Assembly (NCBI GenBank): GCA_008125075.1
Contig: VLTH01000002.1
Coordinates: 932,125 to 996,124 of the forward strand
Direction: 5' to 3'
DNA length: 64,000 nt
Origin: Acetivibrio alkalicellulosi
Lineage (GTDB): Bacteria; Bacillota; Clostridia; Acetivibrionales; Acetivibrionaceae
A program made the position numbers and the translations under genes. Positions 29,907 to 39,100 of the stretch are shown piece after piece. Under the pieces are notes generated by a model, which ran no database searches, was not told where the DNA came from, and saw nothing but the letters and a program-made list of their open reading frames with translations. Within the stretch, counting starts at the first letter, position 1, and each line of letters starts with the position of its first letter.

Positions 29907-31205
29907 ATGTTTAAAAAAGGCATTTTAACATCTCTAGTACTCATCTTATGCGTAGCACTTGTTATAGGTACTGGAAGAGTCTATAGACCTGTAACTGTTG
30001 AAGCAGCTACTTTTGCCAAAGGAGCAGATATCAGTTGGGTACCTGCAATGGAAGCCCAGGGCTATGCATGGTATGACAAAAGGGGGAATAGAAGAGATAT
30101 CTTGGACATCTTAAAGAATGACTATAATATCAATGCCGTTAGAATCAGAACATGGGTTAACCCCTCAAGTGACTATGGTAATGGTTACTTGAACAAGTCT
30201 AGATCTATAGCTTTAGCAAAACGTGCAAAAGACATGGGTTTTCAAATATGTTTTAATTTTCATTATAGTGATTCATGGGCAGATCCTGGAAAACAGTTCA
30301 AACCATCTGCATGGACTGGCTTAAGCTTTGAACAACTGATGAAACAAGTATATGACTATACATATGAGGTAATGAGTGATTTGGCCAAAGAAGGAATTTA
30401 TCCTGAATGGGTACAAGTTGGCAATGAAACCAATAACGGTATGCTTTGGGAAGATGGAAGAGCTTCTGTGAACATGCGAAATTTTGCATGGCTTGTCAAT
30501 TGCGGATATGATGCGGTTAAGGCTGTAAGTAGCAACTCTAAAGTAATTGTTCACCTGTCAAATGGATATGATAACAGCTTGTATAGGTGGATGTTTGACG
30601 GTTTGACCAATAATGGTGCAAAATTTGATATTATTGGTATGTCCTTGTATCCAACAGCAAGCAATTGGCAGACTCTTAATAACCAATGCCTTTCTAATAT
30701 GCGTGACATGCAATCTAGATATGGTAAAGAGGTAATGATATGCGAAATTGGTATGGATTATAGTGAGGAAGCTGCAGCTAAAAGCTTTATTTCTGATATT
30801 GTTAGCAAAACACAGTCTGTTGGAGGAAAAGGAGTATTCTATTGGGAACCACAGGCATATCCAAATTATAATGCGGGGTATAGGATGGGCGCATGGAATA
30901 GGAACGGAAGACCTACACTTGCTTTAGAAGGTTTTGGATACAACGAAGGAAGTACACCCACTCCAACTGGAGGTGGAAATCCTCAGATTATTTATGGTGA
31001 CTTAAATGGAGATGGTAAAATTGACTCTACAGATTACGCATTACTTAGAAGATATATTTTAGGAATAATAACTTCTTTTCCATCTGAGAATGGACTTATA
31101 AGCGCAGATGTTAGTGGTGATGGAGTGATTGATTCAACTGATATAGTTTTAATGAGACGTTATTTAATAGAAATAATAGATAAGTTTCCTGCTCAAAGCA
31201 ATTAA
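29907..31205 (+). CDS. Cellulosomal GH53 endo-beta-1,4-galactanase with dockerin
   Basis: Secreted 432-residue enzyme that cleaves beta-1,4-galactan side chains of pectin. Signal peptide about 1-34 (ending VEAA); GH53 domain about 36-348 with acid/base Glu174 in VGNETNNGM and nucleophile Glu280 in CEIGMDY; a short Thr/Pro/Gly linker; type I dockerin about 366-428 (DLNGDGKIDSTD and DVSGDGVIDSTD). Both catalytic residues are present and length is normal. The start follows AGGAGGGG. It appears to be a single-gene unit with a strong terminator at 31421. Confidence 0.95.
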   Translation: MFKKGILTSLVLILCVALVIGTGRVYRPVTVEAATFAKGADISWVPAMEAQGYAWYDKRGNRRDILDILKNDYNINAVRIRTWVNPSSDYGNGYLNKSRSIALAKRAKDMGFQICFNFHYSDSWADPGKQFKPSAWTGLSFEQLMKQVYDYTYEVMSDLAKEGIYPEWVQVGNETNNGMLWEDGRASVNMRNFAWLVNCGYDAVKAVSSNSKVIVHLSNGYDNSLYRWMFDGLTNNGAKFDIIGMSLYPTASNWQTLNNQCLSNMRDMQSRYGKEVMICEIGMDYSEEAAAKSFISDIVSKTQSVGGKGVFYWEPQAYPNYNAGYRMGAWNRNGRPTLALEGFGYNEGSTPTPTGGGNPQIIYGDLNGDGKIDSTDYALLRRYILGIITSFPSENGLISADVSGDGVIDSTDIVLMRRYLIEIIDKFPAQSN

Positions 31206-31420
31206 AATCCCACTTTAGACAGTCAGTCAATAAAAAAATTCTCTGTTTTTGATATAGAAAACATCAATAATTGGAGCGTAAAGAGTAATTTAAGTATAGA
31301 ATGCATTTGGTGATAGAGAATACACAATATCCTCATTACCAGGGGAGCTAACTGGAGCAGATTGGATTTAGCCTGCGATGAATTAATATGATTGGAGGCA
31401 TAAATGAGTGAATATTATTT

Positions 31421-31474
31421 AAGTGTTTAAAAACATACCAGAAGCTTAAGTTTCTGGTATGTTTTTAAACACTT
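31421..31474 (+). terminator. Long perfect hairpin after the galactanase
   Basis: A stem of about 22 bp (AGTGTTTAAAAACATACCAG and its complement) with a seven-base loop GCTTAAG-type, followed by TTTTATCT. It is the strongest hairpin of this region. Just before it, ATTGGAGGCATAA precedes an ATG (31404) that opens an eight-codon frame ending inside the stem; whether this is translated is unknown. Confidence 0.8.
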
Positions 31475-31589
31475 TTATCTTGTTCTAAGACTCCACCTTC
31501 TATAAGGTGGAGTTCCTCTTATAAATCTTCAGGTGGAGTTGAGTCTCCACCTGAAGCCTCGATGTTTAGCTTTAGCTAAACGAGTTCAC
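31475..31589. repeat. Family C repeat, copy 2 (reverse)
   Basis: Reads TTATCTTGTTCTAAGACTCC at the left and TTTAGCTAAACGAGTTCAC at the right, the reverse complement of the copy at 48563-48668. Inside are CCACCTTCTATAAGGTGG and CAGGTGGAGTTGAGTCTCCACCTG, two nested palindromes. Confidence 0.65.
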
Positions 31590-31616
31590 TAATGCACCAA
31601 TTTACTATAAATTTCA

Positions 31617-31645
31617 TTGAGATTTTATCATAATTATGATAAAAT
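31617..31645 (+). promoter_or_regulatory. Promoter with built-in operator for the toxin-antitoxin pair
   Basis: TTGAGA (31617-31622) and TAAAAT (31640-31645) are 17 bases apart. The spacer is filled by a perfect 22-bp palindrome at 31623-31644 (TTTTATCATAA and its complement). This is where an autorepressing antitoxin dimer would be expected to bind. Confidence 0.75.
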
Positions 31646-31675
31646 TATTATAGTAAAACTTGGAGGTGCTATTTT

Positions 31676-31963
31676 ATGCCACAAATCAGACCGGTGTCAG
31701 ATTTAAGAAATAATTTTGCTGATATTTCAAAAGCTGTTCGCGAATCTAATGAACCAGTGATTCTAACAAAAAATGGCTATGGAGATATGGTTGTTATGAG
31801 TTATGAAGCCTATGAGAAATTTCAATTTGAAAGTGAGATATATTTCAAACTTAAGGAAGCGGAGCTTCAAGCGAAGCAAACAAATAAACGATTTACTCAT
31901 AAGGAAGTTTTTAACGATTTAAAAAAGAAACTGAAGGATAAAATAGATAATGAGAGCATATAA
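31676..31963 (+). CDS. Phd/YefM-family antitoxin
   Basis: The 95-residue protein begins with the Phd/YefM pattern (IRPVSDLRNNFADISKAVRE, then EPVILTKNGYGDMVVMSYEAYEKF), a DNA-binding N-terminal half; the charged C-terminal half would wrap the toxin. It acts as antitoxin and autorepressor. The ATG follows TTGGAGGTG. It overlaps the toxin gene by 14 bases, so the pair is translationally coupled. Confidence 0.9.
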   Translation: MPQIRPVSDLRNNFADISKAVRESNEPVILTKNGYGDMVVMSYEAYEKFQFESEIYFKLKEAELQAKQTNKRFTHKEVFNDLKKKLKDKIDNESI

Positions 31964-32267
31964 AATTAATTATCTTCCTGTTGCTAAAGAGGATATCACA
32001 GATATTATCATTTATATATCAGAACATTTAAGTGCGCCGAGAGCAGCAATGGATTTAATGGAGTCTCTAGATGAATCGATTTCTTTGTTGCAGGATTTCC
32101 CTTATGCTTATAAGCTTTTTCGTGGGATTAGACCTTTAGAGGAAGAATATAGGCTATTACCAGTAAAAAATCATGCAGTTTTTTATGTTGTGCGAGAACA
32201 TGAGAAAATTGTTGAAATACATCGAGTGATTTATTCTATGATGGATTTAAATAAAATTATAGGATAA
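31950..32267 (+). CDS. RelE/ParE-family toxin
   Basis: The 105-residue product has the ParE/RelE fold pattern (YLPVAKEDITDIIIYISEHL, central RPLEEEYRLLPVKNHAVFY and C-terminal VEIHRVIYSMMD). Members are gyrase poisons (ParE) or mRNA endonucleases (RelE); the motifs do not settle which, and the His-Arg-Val-Ile-Tyr ending fits both. The gene overlaps the antitoxin end and reads in another frame. The module is flanked by family C and family A repeats, consistent with a mobile cassette. Confidence 0.88.
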   Translation: MRAYKINYLPVAKEDITDIIIYISEHLSAPRAAMDLMESLDESISLLQDFPYAYKLFRGIRPLEEEYRLLPVKNHAVFYVVREHEKIVEIHRVIYSMMDLNKIIG

Positions 32268-32371
32268 TTGCGTTGCTTTGGATTAATTTTTTAGTCTAGA
32301 TTAAAGTAACACAAGATTTTATCATATTAAAAACCCAGAATAAAATGGAGCCCATCAATTGTGATATTACT

Positions 32372-32426
32372 ATCGACAATGGGTGCATATTTTTCTTCAC
32401 TTTTGTTACAGACACCCATCGACAAT
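32372..32426. mobile_element. Family A 37-bp mini-element with 9-bp target duplication, copy 2
   Basis: The element spans 32381-32417 (37 bp), starts GGGTGCATATTTTTCTTCAC and ends TGTTACAGACACCC. It is bracketed by perfect direct repeats ATCGACAAT at 32372-32380 and 32418-32426. Same length and left half as the copy at 7658, but a different duplication, proving independent insertion. Confidence 0.8.
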
Positions 32427-32643
32427 TTTTATATTGACTTTTAGTTGCCAATCATCTATTCTTATACTGTTCTTGTTTAATTATACTAGAAAACTTCTAT
32501 TCTCAGAATATTTAAGAATAGAATTCATTAATGTGTTAGAAAATAGTAAAAGAACTTAAAGGGAAGGGCTTCCACTCCCTAAGTTTTATTATAAATGCCC
32601 AATAAAGATAGGTTTGAAATAATATGAAAGTGAGGAAAGTAAG

Positions 32644-34101
32644 TTGCAGAGAATGAGCCAGAGTAAAACACCACTTTTTGATGCGGTTAAGAAATATGTT
32701 GATAGTAAAGTTGTACCTTTTCATGTCCCAGGACATAAACAAGGGGCTGGACTAAGTGAATTTAGGGAATATATTGGTGAGCGTGCCATGCAAATGGATG
32801 CAAATGGTATGGAGGAATTAGATTTTGCAAATAATCCTACCAGTGTAATTTTTGAATCTGAAAAGCTTCTTGCTCAAGCTTTTGGAGCTCAAAGTGCGTA
32901 TTTTTTAGTAAATGGTACAACAGCAGGTGTTCAGGCTATGATTATGAGTGCCTGTGAGCCAGGAGATAAAATCATAATTCCAAGGAATGCTCACAAGTCA
33001 ACTATCGGTGGAATAATACTAAGTGGTGTAATTCCTGTGTATTTACAACCTGAAGTAAATGATAAGCTGGGTATTGCAATGGGGATAAGTGAAGACAGCT
33101 TAAAAAAAGCTATAAAAGAAAATCCTCATGCAAAAGCAGTGTTTTTAATAAATCCAACATATTATGGTGTTGTTTCAGATCTTAAATCTCTTGTTAGAAT
33201 AGCACATAGACATGAAATGTCTGTATTAGTAGATGAAGCCCATGGCGCACATATGTGTTTTCATGATGATTTTCCTCTTACTGCTATGGAAGTTGGTGCA
33301 GATATGAGTGCTGCAAGTATTCATAAAACAGCAGGTTCTATGACTCAAAGTTCGGTGTTGCTGTTACGAGGAAGTATGATTTCCCCAGAGAAAGTAAAAC
33401 AAGTACTAAATCTTACATATACAACAAGTGCTTCATACTTGCTCATGTGTTCTTTAGATGTTGCTCGAAAGCAACTTGCAATAAGTGGGAGTGAACTTTT
33501 AGAAAATGCATTAAATCTTGCAAGAATGGCAAGGGATGAAATTAATAAAATTGAAGGTCTTTATGCTTTTGGTAAGGAACTAATAGGCACTCCAGGAGTT
33601 TATGATTTTGATGAAACCAAATTAGGAATTAATGTTGCTGGATTAGGCTTTACTGGATATGAGATGGAAACTAAATTGAGAAATGAGTATAATATACAAA
33701 TAGAACTGTCAGATATGTGTAATATTTTAGCTATTATTAGTATTGGCGATAGTGAAAAGAGCATAACTGCTTTAATTAATGCATTAAAAGATATAGCTTC
33801 AAAGACAGAAATTAGAGAACATAAAAATTACCACATTACACTTCAAAATCCTAGAATGATAGTTTCACCAAGAGATGCTTTTTACAGTCCTAAGAAGAAA
33901 GTTCCTTTGGACAAGTCTGTTGGTGAAATATCAGGAGAAATGGTTATGGCCTACCCACCAGGTATACCTGTTATATGTATGGGGGAGAGAATAACCGAGG
34001 AAATTGTGGATTATATAAAGCTTTTAAAAGAACAAAAATGCCAAATGCAAGGAACGGCAGACCCGTTTATTGATTATATTATGGTTTTAGGTTCTGATTA
34101 G
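32644..34101 (+). CDS. Orn/Lys/Arg decarboxylase-family PLP enzyme
   Basis: Fold-type I PLP enzyme of 485 residues, of the short Firmicutes SpeA/YaaO type that decarboxylates arginine, lysine or ornithine in polyamine synthesis. Motifs: N-terminal PFHVPGHKQG, the cofactor region DEAHGAHM, and the Schiff-base lysine Lys228 in SIHKTAGSMTQSS. A C-terminal domain follows about residue 370. The TTG start is chosen because GAGGA lies seven bases upstream; the next ATG (32653) is too far from that site. The substrate cannot be read from sequence; arginine is the commonest assignment. Confidence 0.9.
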   Translation: MQRMSQSKTPLFDAVKKYVDSKVVPFHVPGHKQGAGLSEFREYIGERAMQMDANGMEELDFANNPTSVIFESEKLLAQAFGAQSAYFLVNGTTAGVQAMIMSACEPGDKIIIPRNAHKSTIGGIILSGVIPVYLQPEVNDKLGIAMGISEDSLKKAIKENPHAKAVFLINPTYYGVVSDLKSLVRIAHRHEMSVLVDEAHGAHMCFHDDFPLTAMEVGADMSAASIHKTAGSMTQSSVLLLRGSMISPEKVKQVLNLTYTTSASYLLMCSLDVARKQLAISGSELLENALNLARMARDEINKIEGLYAFGKELIGTPGVYDFDETKLGINVAGLGFTGYEMETKLRNEYNIQIELSDMCNILAIISIGDSEKSITALINALKDIASKTEIREHKNYHITLQNPRMIVSPRDAFYSPKKKVPLDKSVGEISGEMVMAYPPGIPVICMGERITEEIVDYIKLLKEQKCQMQGTADPFIDYIMVLGSD

Positions 34102-34116
34102 CTTTTTATAAGTATA

Positions 34117-34782
34117 TTAAAAAGTACTGAGTGCATTTACCAGGGCAAGTATAATAAGCAGTAAACCTGGTAAAATTGCCAGTGCTTTTTTGTTTATCTT
34201 TTTTATTAATGCAAATTTATTGCCCAAATAAGTCCCTATATACAAAAATGCAAACTGAAAAATACCTACAGCAAAAGGAATTATAAATGAATGAAATCCT
34301 GCAAGAGCACTACCTAATGAAACACCAATAGCGTCAATTGATAGGGCAAGACCTAAAAGTATGGATTCCCCAAATTCAATTTTACCTGATTTATCAATAT
34401 CTCCCTCGTTAGGATTTTTAATTACTTTAATTGTAATTCCAAGTGATTTTATTGCTACTTTAAGTAGAGTTTTTTCTTTATAAATAGTATTATAAGTAAG
34501 GGTTTTAGAGTGGTTTTCTTTTTTAATCAAAGCCTGAATAATGATCCATAGCCCCATTATTAAAAGTATTGATATACCTATAAGCTTTGATATGTATGGG
34601 GGCAATATTAAAGATAATGACTTACCTCCTGCTAGTGCTATACCTGCATATAATATGGAAAAAAAACATATAATTATTTTAGAAAAAAAAGGAATTTTTA
34701 TTTTTCTAATACCATAAGACATACCTACTCCAAAAGCATCGAGGCTTAGAGAAACTGCCAGAATAATGATGGGTAAAAACAT
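34117..34782 (-). CDS. ytaF: YtaF-like sporulation membrane protein
   Basis: The 221-residue protein has six membrane segments in two repeats, each opening with the MntP/YtaF motif LSLDAFGVGMSYG and LSIDAIGVSLGSA. Family members relate to manganese exporters; YtaF is named from sporulation studies but its substrate is not established. A polar loop (about 95-140) separates the repeats and holds an EF-hand-like DIDKSGKIEFGE, a possible metal site. The start at 34782 lies eight bases after GAGG; a GTG at 34791 overlaps the site. It converges on the decarboxylase gene. Confidence 0.85.
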   Translation of the reverse strand: MFLPIIILAVSLSLDAFGVGMSYGIRKIKIPFFSKIIICFFSILYAGIALAGGKSLSLILPPYISKLIGISILLIMGLWIIIQALIKKENHSKTLTYNTIYKEKTLLKVAIKSLGITIKVIKNPNEGDIDKSGKIEFGESILLGLALSIDAIGVSLGSALAGFHSFIIPFAVGIFQFAFLYIGTYLGNKFALIKKINKKALAILPGLLLIILALVNALSTF

Positions 34783-34850
34783 GAAAAACACCTCAAGTCA
34801 CTACGTCACTTTTATTTCCTTTGGTATTATATGAATTGACTTAAGAAAGT

Positions 34851-34908
34851 GTTATCTTATTCTAAGACTCCACTTGAAGCCCCATGTTTAGCTTAAGATA
34901 AACGGGTT
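34851..34908. repeat. Family C repeat, copy 3 (reverse, short)
   Basis: TTATCTTATTCTAAGACTCC at the left and TAAACGGGTTCAC at the right match the ends of the longer copies, but the central palindromes are missing. It looks like an internally deleted copy. It lies between ytaF and the ydcF-like gene. Confidence 0.55.
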
Positions 34909-34914
34909 CACTTT

Positions 34915-35493
34915 TCACTTTTTAAAAATGAGGTATTTTAATACTGCAATATCTTCACGTATATAAGAGAGAGTTTTTTTAATAAAACCCTCTGAGTGGG
35001 ATGAGGCACCCGAAACATTTTCTAAGTGATTTCTTGATATAAGCATAGATCTAAAAATATGAAAATCACTTGTGACAACAACAACGGATTTAATATCATT
35101 TAGTTCCATAAGACTTTTTGAAAACACTATATTTTCATAGGTGTTTATTGCCTTGTCTTCAACTAAAATATTTTCTACTGGAACACCTTTGTCAACAAGC
35201 CACTTTTTCATTGCATATGCTACAGGAATATTGTCTTTTGGTCCTTTTCCTCCAGATACAATTATATATTTTCCATAACCATTATTATAAAGCTCAAGAC
35301 CTTTTTTAAGTCTGTATTCCAGCCATTCATCCGGATATTCTCCATCAATTAACCCATAGCCTAACACCAATATTGAGTCTGACTTTTCAGGTTCTTGAAA
35401 AGAAGAAGAAGATACCACTAGTATATGTAATACTATAAAAGCACACAATAAAAACAAAGTAAATATTATGATGGATTTTTTAACATTACTCAA
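34915..35493 (-). CDS. YdcF/DUF218 family envelope protein
   Basis: The 192-residue protein has an N-terminal membrane anchor (about 8-27) and a DUF218 domain with the signatures DSILVLGYGL, YIIVSGGKG, NTYENIVFSKSL and VVTSDFHIFRS. SanA/ElyC/YdcF relatives are linked to envelope polysaccharide or vancomycin-permeability functions, but no reaction is proven. The TTG start follows GAGGGG. Monocistronic on the minus strand, divergent from the ATPase gene. Confidence 0.85.
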   Translation of the reverse strand: MSNVKKSIIIFTLFLLCAFIVLHILVVSSSSFQEPEKSDSILVLGYGLIDGEYPDEWLEYRLKKGLELYNNGYGKYIIVSGGKGPKDNIPVAYAMKKWLVDKGVPVENILVEDKAINTYENIVFSKSLMELNDIKSVVVVTSDFHIFRSMLISRNHLENVSGASSHSEGFIKKTLSYIREDIAVLKYLIFKK

Positions 35494-35718
35494 CTAAAAC
35501 CCCTCAATTCTTAAAATACTAAGTTATAATTATAGCACATTTTTATTAAGGATTCATCGGTAAAATTATCTCAAGTTTTAAATTTTATATAAGTGATAAT
35601 TCTATAAGCTTTATTATTATCATATCTTTTATCATAAAGATATTTATAAGCACATGCTCACAAATATAATAAATGTGTATAAAGCATTTGCTTGTTCTTA
35701 AGATAAGGAGTGATTTAA

Positions 35719-38400
35719 TTGAGCATTATAGGGGCGGCTCTTAAAAACAATGATGACAAAAAACTTTACGGATTAAATGAAAGAGAAGCAAGAAAGAGAT
35801 ACGATAAATACGGACCTAATGTATTACGAGAAAAAAAGAAAGTATCGGCCATTAAGATTTTTATACAGCAATTTAGTGATTTTATGGTTATAGTACTTCT
35901 TGGGGCAACTTTAGTTTCAATTTTTATGGGAGAGATGACAGAGGCAATTACAATTATTCTTATTGTTTTAATCAATGCAACACTAGGATTTATACAGGAA
36001 TATAGAACTGAGAGGACAATGGAGGCATTAAAGGGGCTTGCAGCACCAACAGCTAAAGTAATACGTGATGGCAGACACATTGAAATGTCGGCAGAAGGCA
36101 TTGTACCTGGAGATTTGATAATTTTAGAAGCTGGTGATAGAATTCCAGCAGATGCAGATTTAGTAGAGCTTAATGGCATTTTTGTAGATGAGTCATTACT
36201 TACAGGAGAATCAGTTCCTGTTGAGAAGAGTGAGGATGGTGCCAACTCAATATACATGGGTACAATTGTAACAAGTGGTAGGGGGAAGGCCATTGTTACT
36301 TCAACTGGAATGTTAACTGAGATGGGAAAAATTGCAGATATGATTCAGGATATTGAAAGTGAGGAGACTCCTCTTCAAAAAAGACTTGACCATCTGGGTA
36401 AATATATTATTGCAGGATGTTTAATAATTTGTGCAATTGTATCTTTAACAGGCATATTACGAGGAGAAAATCTTTTTACAATGCTTTTGTCAGGAATAAG
36501 CCTTGCAGTTGCAGCAGTTCCTGAAGGTCTTCCGGCAATTGTAACTATTGCTCTGGCATTGGGCGTACAGAGAATGCTCAAAAAAAAGGCTCTTATAAGA
36601 AAGCTCCCAGCGGTAGAAACACTAGGATGTGCAAGTGTCATATGTTCTGATAAAACAGGAACATTAACTGAAAATAAAATGACTGTAAAAAGAATATATG
36701 CAGGAGAGTATGTTGATGTAAAAGGAGATTCACTTAGTAGCGAAGGAGATTTTATTTTGGGGGGAAGAAAAATAAATCCTCTGTCAGATGATATTTTAAG
36801 ACTCGCACTTGAAATATGCGGTCTTTGTAATAATGCAGTTATGTCAACCGTAGAGGATGGATCAAATCCTTTAGAAAAGATAAAATCAGTATTAACTAAA
36901 AAAGAAAAGTGGCAAATAACCGGAGACCCCACAGAAGCAGCTCTTTTAGTAGCAGGAGCTAAAGGCGGAGTTTTTCAGCAGGAAATCAATCAAATTTATC
37001 AAAGAGTAGATGAAATTCCTTTTGATTCTGATAGAAAGTGTATGACTGTAATATGTAGAAACAGAAAAGGTGAAGGTTTTGTATTTACTAAAGGAGCAGC
37101 AGATGTAATTATTGAAAATTGTAGTAAAATATATACTTCAAAGGGAATTGTAGAACTTAATGAAGTAAATAAAAGAAAAATACTTAAAATAAATGATGAT
37201 ATGGCAAAAGACGCATTAAGAGTTTTAGGAGTAGCCTATAAAAGATCAAATATATCATCGTCAAGTTTGCATAATGCAGAGAAGGAACTTGTCTTTGTTG
37301 GCCTTATTGGAATGATAGATCCTCCAAGAAAAGAAGCTTTTGATGCAGTACAAAAGTGTAGACTTGCAGGAATAAAACCAGTTATGATTACCGGAGATCA
37401 TAAAATTACTGCATATGCAATTGCAAAAGAATTAAATATTGCTGTAGAAGGTGATAAAATATTGACAGGTGCAGAATTAGAGGAAATGAGTGATAGAAAT
37501 CTTCAATCCATTGTTGAGGAAGTTGCAGTATATGCTAGAGTGTCTCCAAAGCACAAATTACGAATAGTCAAGGCATTAAAAAAGGGTGGGCACATTGTGG
37601 CTATGACTGGAGATGGAGTTAACGATGCACCGGCAATTAAGGAGGCGGATATTGGAATTTCTATGGGGATAACAGGAACAGATGTGACAAAAGAGGCATC
37701 GTCTATGATATTGATGGATGATAATTTTGCCACAATTGTATCTGCCATAGAAGAAGGAAGAGTAATTTATAACAATATTAGAAAATTCATTAGGTATATG
37801 CTATCGTGTAATATTGGAGAGGTATTGACAATGTTTTTAGGAATGCTTATGGGACTTCCATTGCCTCTTTTACCAATACAAATTCTTTGGGTAAACCTTG
37901 TAACAGATGGTCTTCCAGCAGTTGCATTAGGACTTGAACCAGCAGACAAGGATATTATGATGAAACAGCCAAGAGGTACAAATGAAAGCATTTTTTCCAG
38001 GGGTCTATTAAATCTAATATTATTTAGAGGTGTAATAATAGGGTTAAGTAGTCTGGCTGTATTTATAAGCATATTGCACTTCACAAATAATGTAGACATG
38101 GCAAGGACAGGAGCATTTGTAACATTAGTTATGACCCAGTTAATCCACGTATTTGAATGTAAATCAGAAAAAAAGAATATATTTGAAGTTCCTCTTTTTA
38201 ATAATATTCCTTTGTTTTTTGCTGTACTATGGTCAATAAGCATGATAACTAGTGTTGTATACATACCTTTTTTTCAGGGGGTTTTTAAAACTGCACCCTT
38301 AAGTTTAAATGAGTGGATATTAATAGGAGGTTTTAGTGCATTAGGTCCTGTTATTTCAAGCTTTTTTAAGGTAAATGCAAAACATATTCGTAAGTTATAA
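35719..38400 (+). CDS. Ca2+-type (P2A) cation-transporting ATPase
   Basis: P-type ATPase of 893 residues with an N-terminal cation-ATPase domain, the actuator motif LTGESVPV, phosphorylation Asp311 in CSDKTGTLTENK, the nucleotide domain, hinge TGDGVNDAPA, and ten membrane segments. Segment M4 has AVPEGLPA, the ion site of SERCA/PMCA-like calcium pumps, and the C-terminal membrane domain is present. It most likely exports Ca2+, though Mn2+ cannot be excluded. The TTG start has AAGGAG eight bases upstream. A truncated family A repeat begins two bases after the stop codon. Confidence 0.93.
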   Translation: MSIIGAALKNNDDKKLYGLNEREARKRYDKYGPNVLREKKKVSAIKIFIQQFSDFMVIVLLGATLVSIFMGEMTEAITIILIVLINATLGFIQEYRTERTMEALKGLAAPTAKVIRDGRHIEMSAEGIVPGDLIILEAGDRIPADADLVELNGIFVDESLLTGESVPVEKSEDGANSIYMGTIVTSGRGKAIVTSTGMLTEMGKIADMIQDIESEETPLQKRLDHLGKYIIAGCLIICAIVSLTGILRGENLFTMLLSGISLAVAAVPEGLPAIVTIALALGVQRMLKKKALIRKLPAVETLGCASVICSDKTGTLTENKMTVKRIYAGEYVDVKGDSLSSEGDFILGGRKINPLSDDILRLALEICGLCNNAVMSTVEDGSNPLEKIKSVLTKKEKWQITGDPTEAALLVAGAKGGVFQQEINQIYQRVDEIPFDSDRKCMTVICRNRKGEGFVFTKGAADVIIENCSKIYTSKGIVELNEVNKRKILKINDDMAKDALRVLGVAYKRSNISSSSLHNAEKELVFVGLIGMIDPPRKEAFDAVQKCRLAGIKPVMITGDHKITAYAIAKELNIAVEGDKILTGAELEEMSDRNLQSIVEEVAVYARVSPKHKLRIVKALKKGGHIVAMTGDGVNDAPAIKEADIGISMGITGTDVTKEASSMILMDDNFATIVSAIEEGRVIYNNIRKFIRYMLSCNIGEVLTMFLGMLMGLPLPLLPIQILWVNLVTDGLPAVALGLEPADKDIMMKQPRGTNESIFSRGLLNLILFRGVIIGLSSLAVFISILHFTNNVDMARTGAFVTLVMTQLIHVFECKSEKKNIFEVPLFNNIPLFFAVLWSISMITSVVYIPFFQGVFKTAPLSLNEWILIGGFSALGPVISSFFKVNAKHIRKL

Positions 38401-38402
38401 TA

Positions 38403-38425
38403 GGGTACATATTTTTCTTCACATT
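38403..38425. repeat. Family A remnant, copy 4
   Basis: GGGTACATATTTTTCTTCAC plus three more bases matches the left 23 bp of the 37-bp copies with one change, then diverges. No clean target duplication can be seen, so it is a decayed or truncated copy. Confidence 0.5.
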
Positions 38426-38495
38426 CACTTATTATAAATTTAAGTGTTTAATATTTGTAATAAGGGGTATTAATATACGCGGAGGTGTAAATATA

Positions 38496-39008
38496 ATGGA
38501 TAAAATAAAAGATATTTTAAAATTCGCTATGAGAATGGAAAAGGATGCACAGGACTTTTATAGCTACTATATGGATAGGGTTCAAACAGAACCTGTAAGG
38601 AAGCTTTTTGAAGAGTTGGTTCAAATGGAAAAGGATCATTATAATATTCTCAAAAAAAAATTTGATCAACTTGAATATCAAGAACCACCTATAACAATAT
38701 CATGGGTGGTTGACAATAGCTTTACATCACAAGATCCTTCTATATTATCACTTAATTCTGAATTAATTGATGAAGATGAAAAGGAAATGTCAGATTTATC
38801 AATTGTAAGATTGGCATATCTTATGGAAAGCGACTTTGCACTTTTTTACAAAAATGCAGCTGATGAAGTTGAAGATATTAAAGCTAAAGAGTTTTTAAAA
38901 GAACTTGCAAAATGGGAGGAAGGACACAAAAACTTATTTCACAGAAAGTATGAGGAAATGATTAAAAAGCACTGGAGAAATGTAAAAACTATAATATTTG
39001 ATAAGTAA
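38496..39008 (+). CDS. Ferritin-like/rubrerythrin-type diiron protein
   Basis: The 170-residue four-helix protein has the ferritin-like diiron pattern in two halves: MRMEKDAQDFYSYY with QMEKDHYNIL, and YLMESDFALFYKN with KWEEGHKNLFHRKYEE. No C-terminal rubredoxin (CxxC) module is present, so it is an erythrin-like protein without the electron-carrier domain. A role in peroxide or iron handling is likely by family. The ATG follows GGAGGTG. A clean terminator lies just downstream. Confidence 0.85.
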   Translation: MDKIKDILKFAMRMEKDAQDFYSYYMDRVQTEPVRKLFEELVQMEKDHYNILKKKFDQLEYQEPPITISWVVDNSFTSQDPSILSLNSELIDEDEKEMSDLSIVRLAYLMESDFALFYKNAADEVEDIKAKEFLKELAKWEEGHKNLFHRKYEEMIKKHWRNVKTIIFDK

Positions 39009-39011
39009 TTA

Positions 39012-39037
39012 AAGACACGAGAAAATCGTGTCTTTTT
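39012..39037 (+). terminator. Intrinsic terminator after the ferritin-like gene
   Basis: AGACACGA and TCGTGTCT pair around a four-base loop and are followed by six T. Confidence 0.85.
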
Positions 39038-39100
39038 TAAGTAGAAGTATTAGAACAAAGTGAAAGACTTAAAAACAAAGGGGCTCGGTGCTCAAAGATT

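Noticed and set aside
36375..36932. Long minus-strand frame (185 codons) across the P-type ATPase
   Set aside because: Shadow of the ATPase reading frame; no ribosome binding site and no family pattern.
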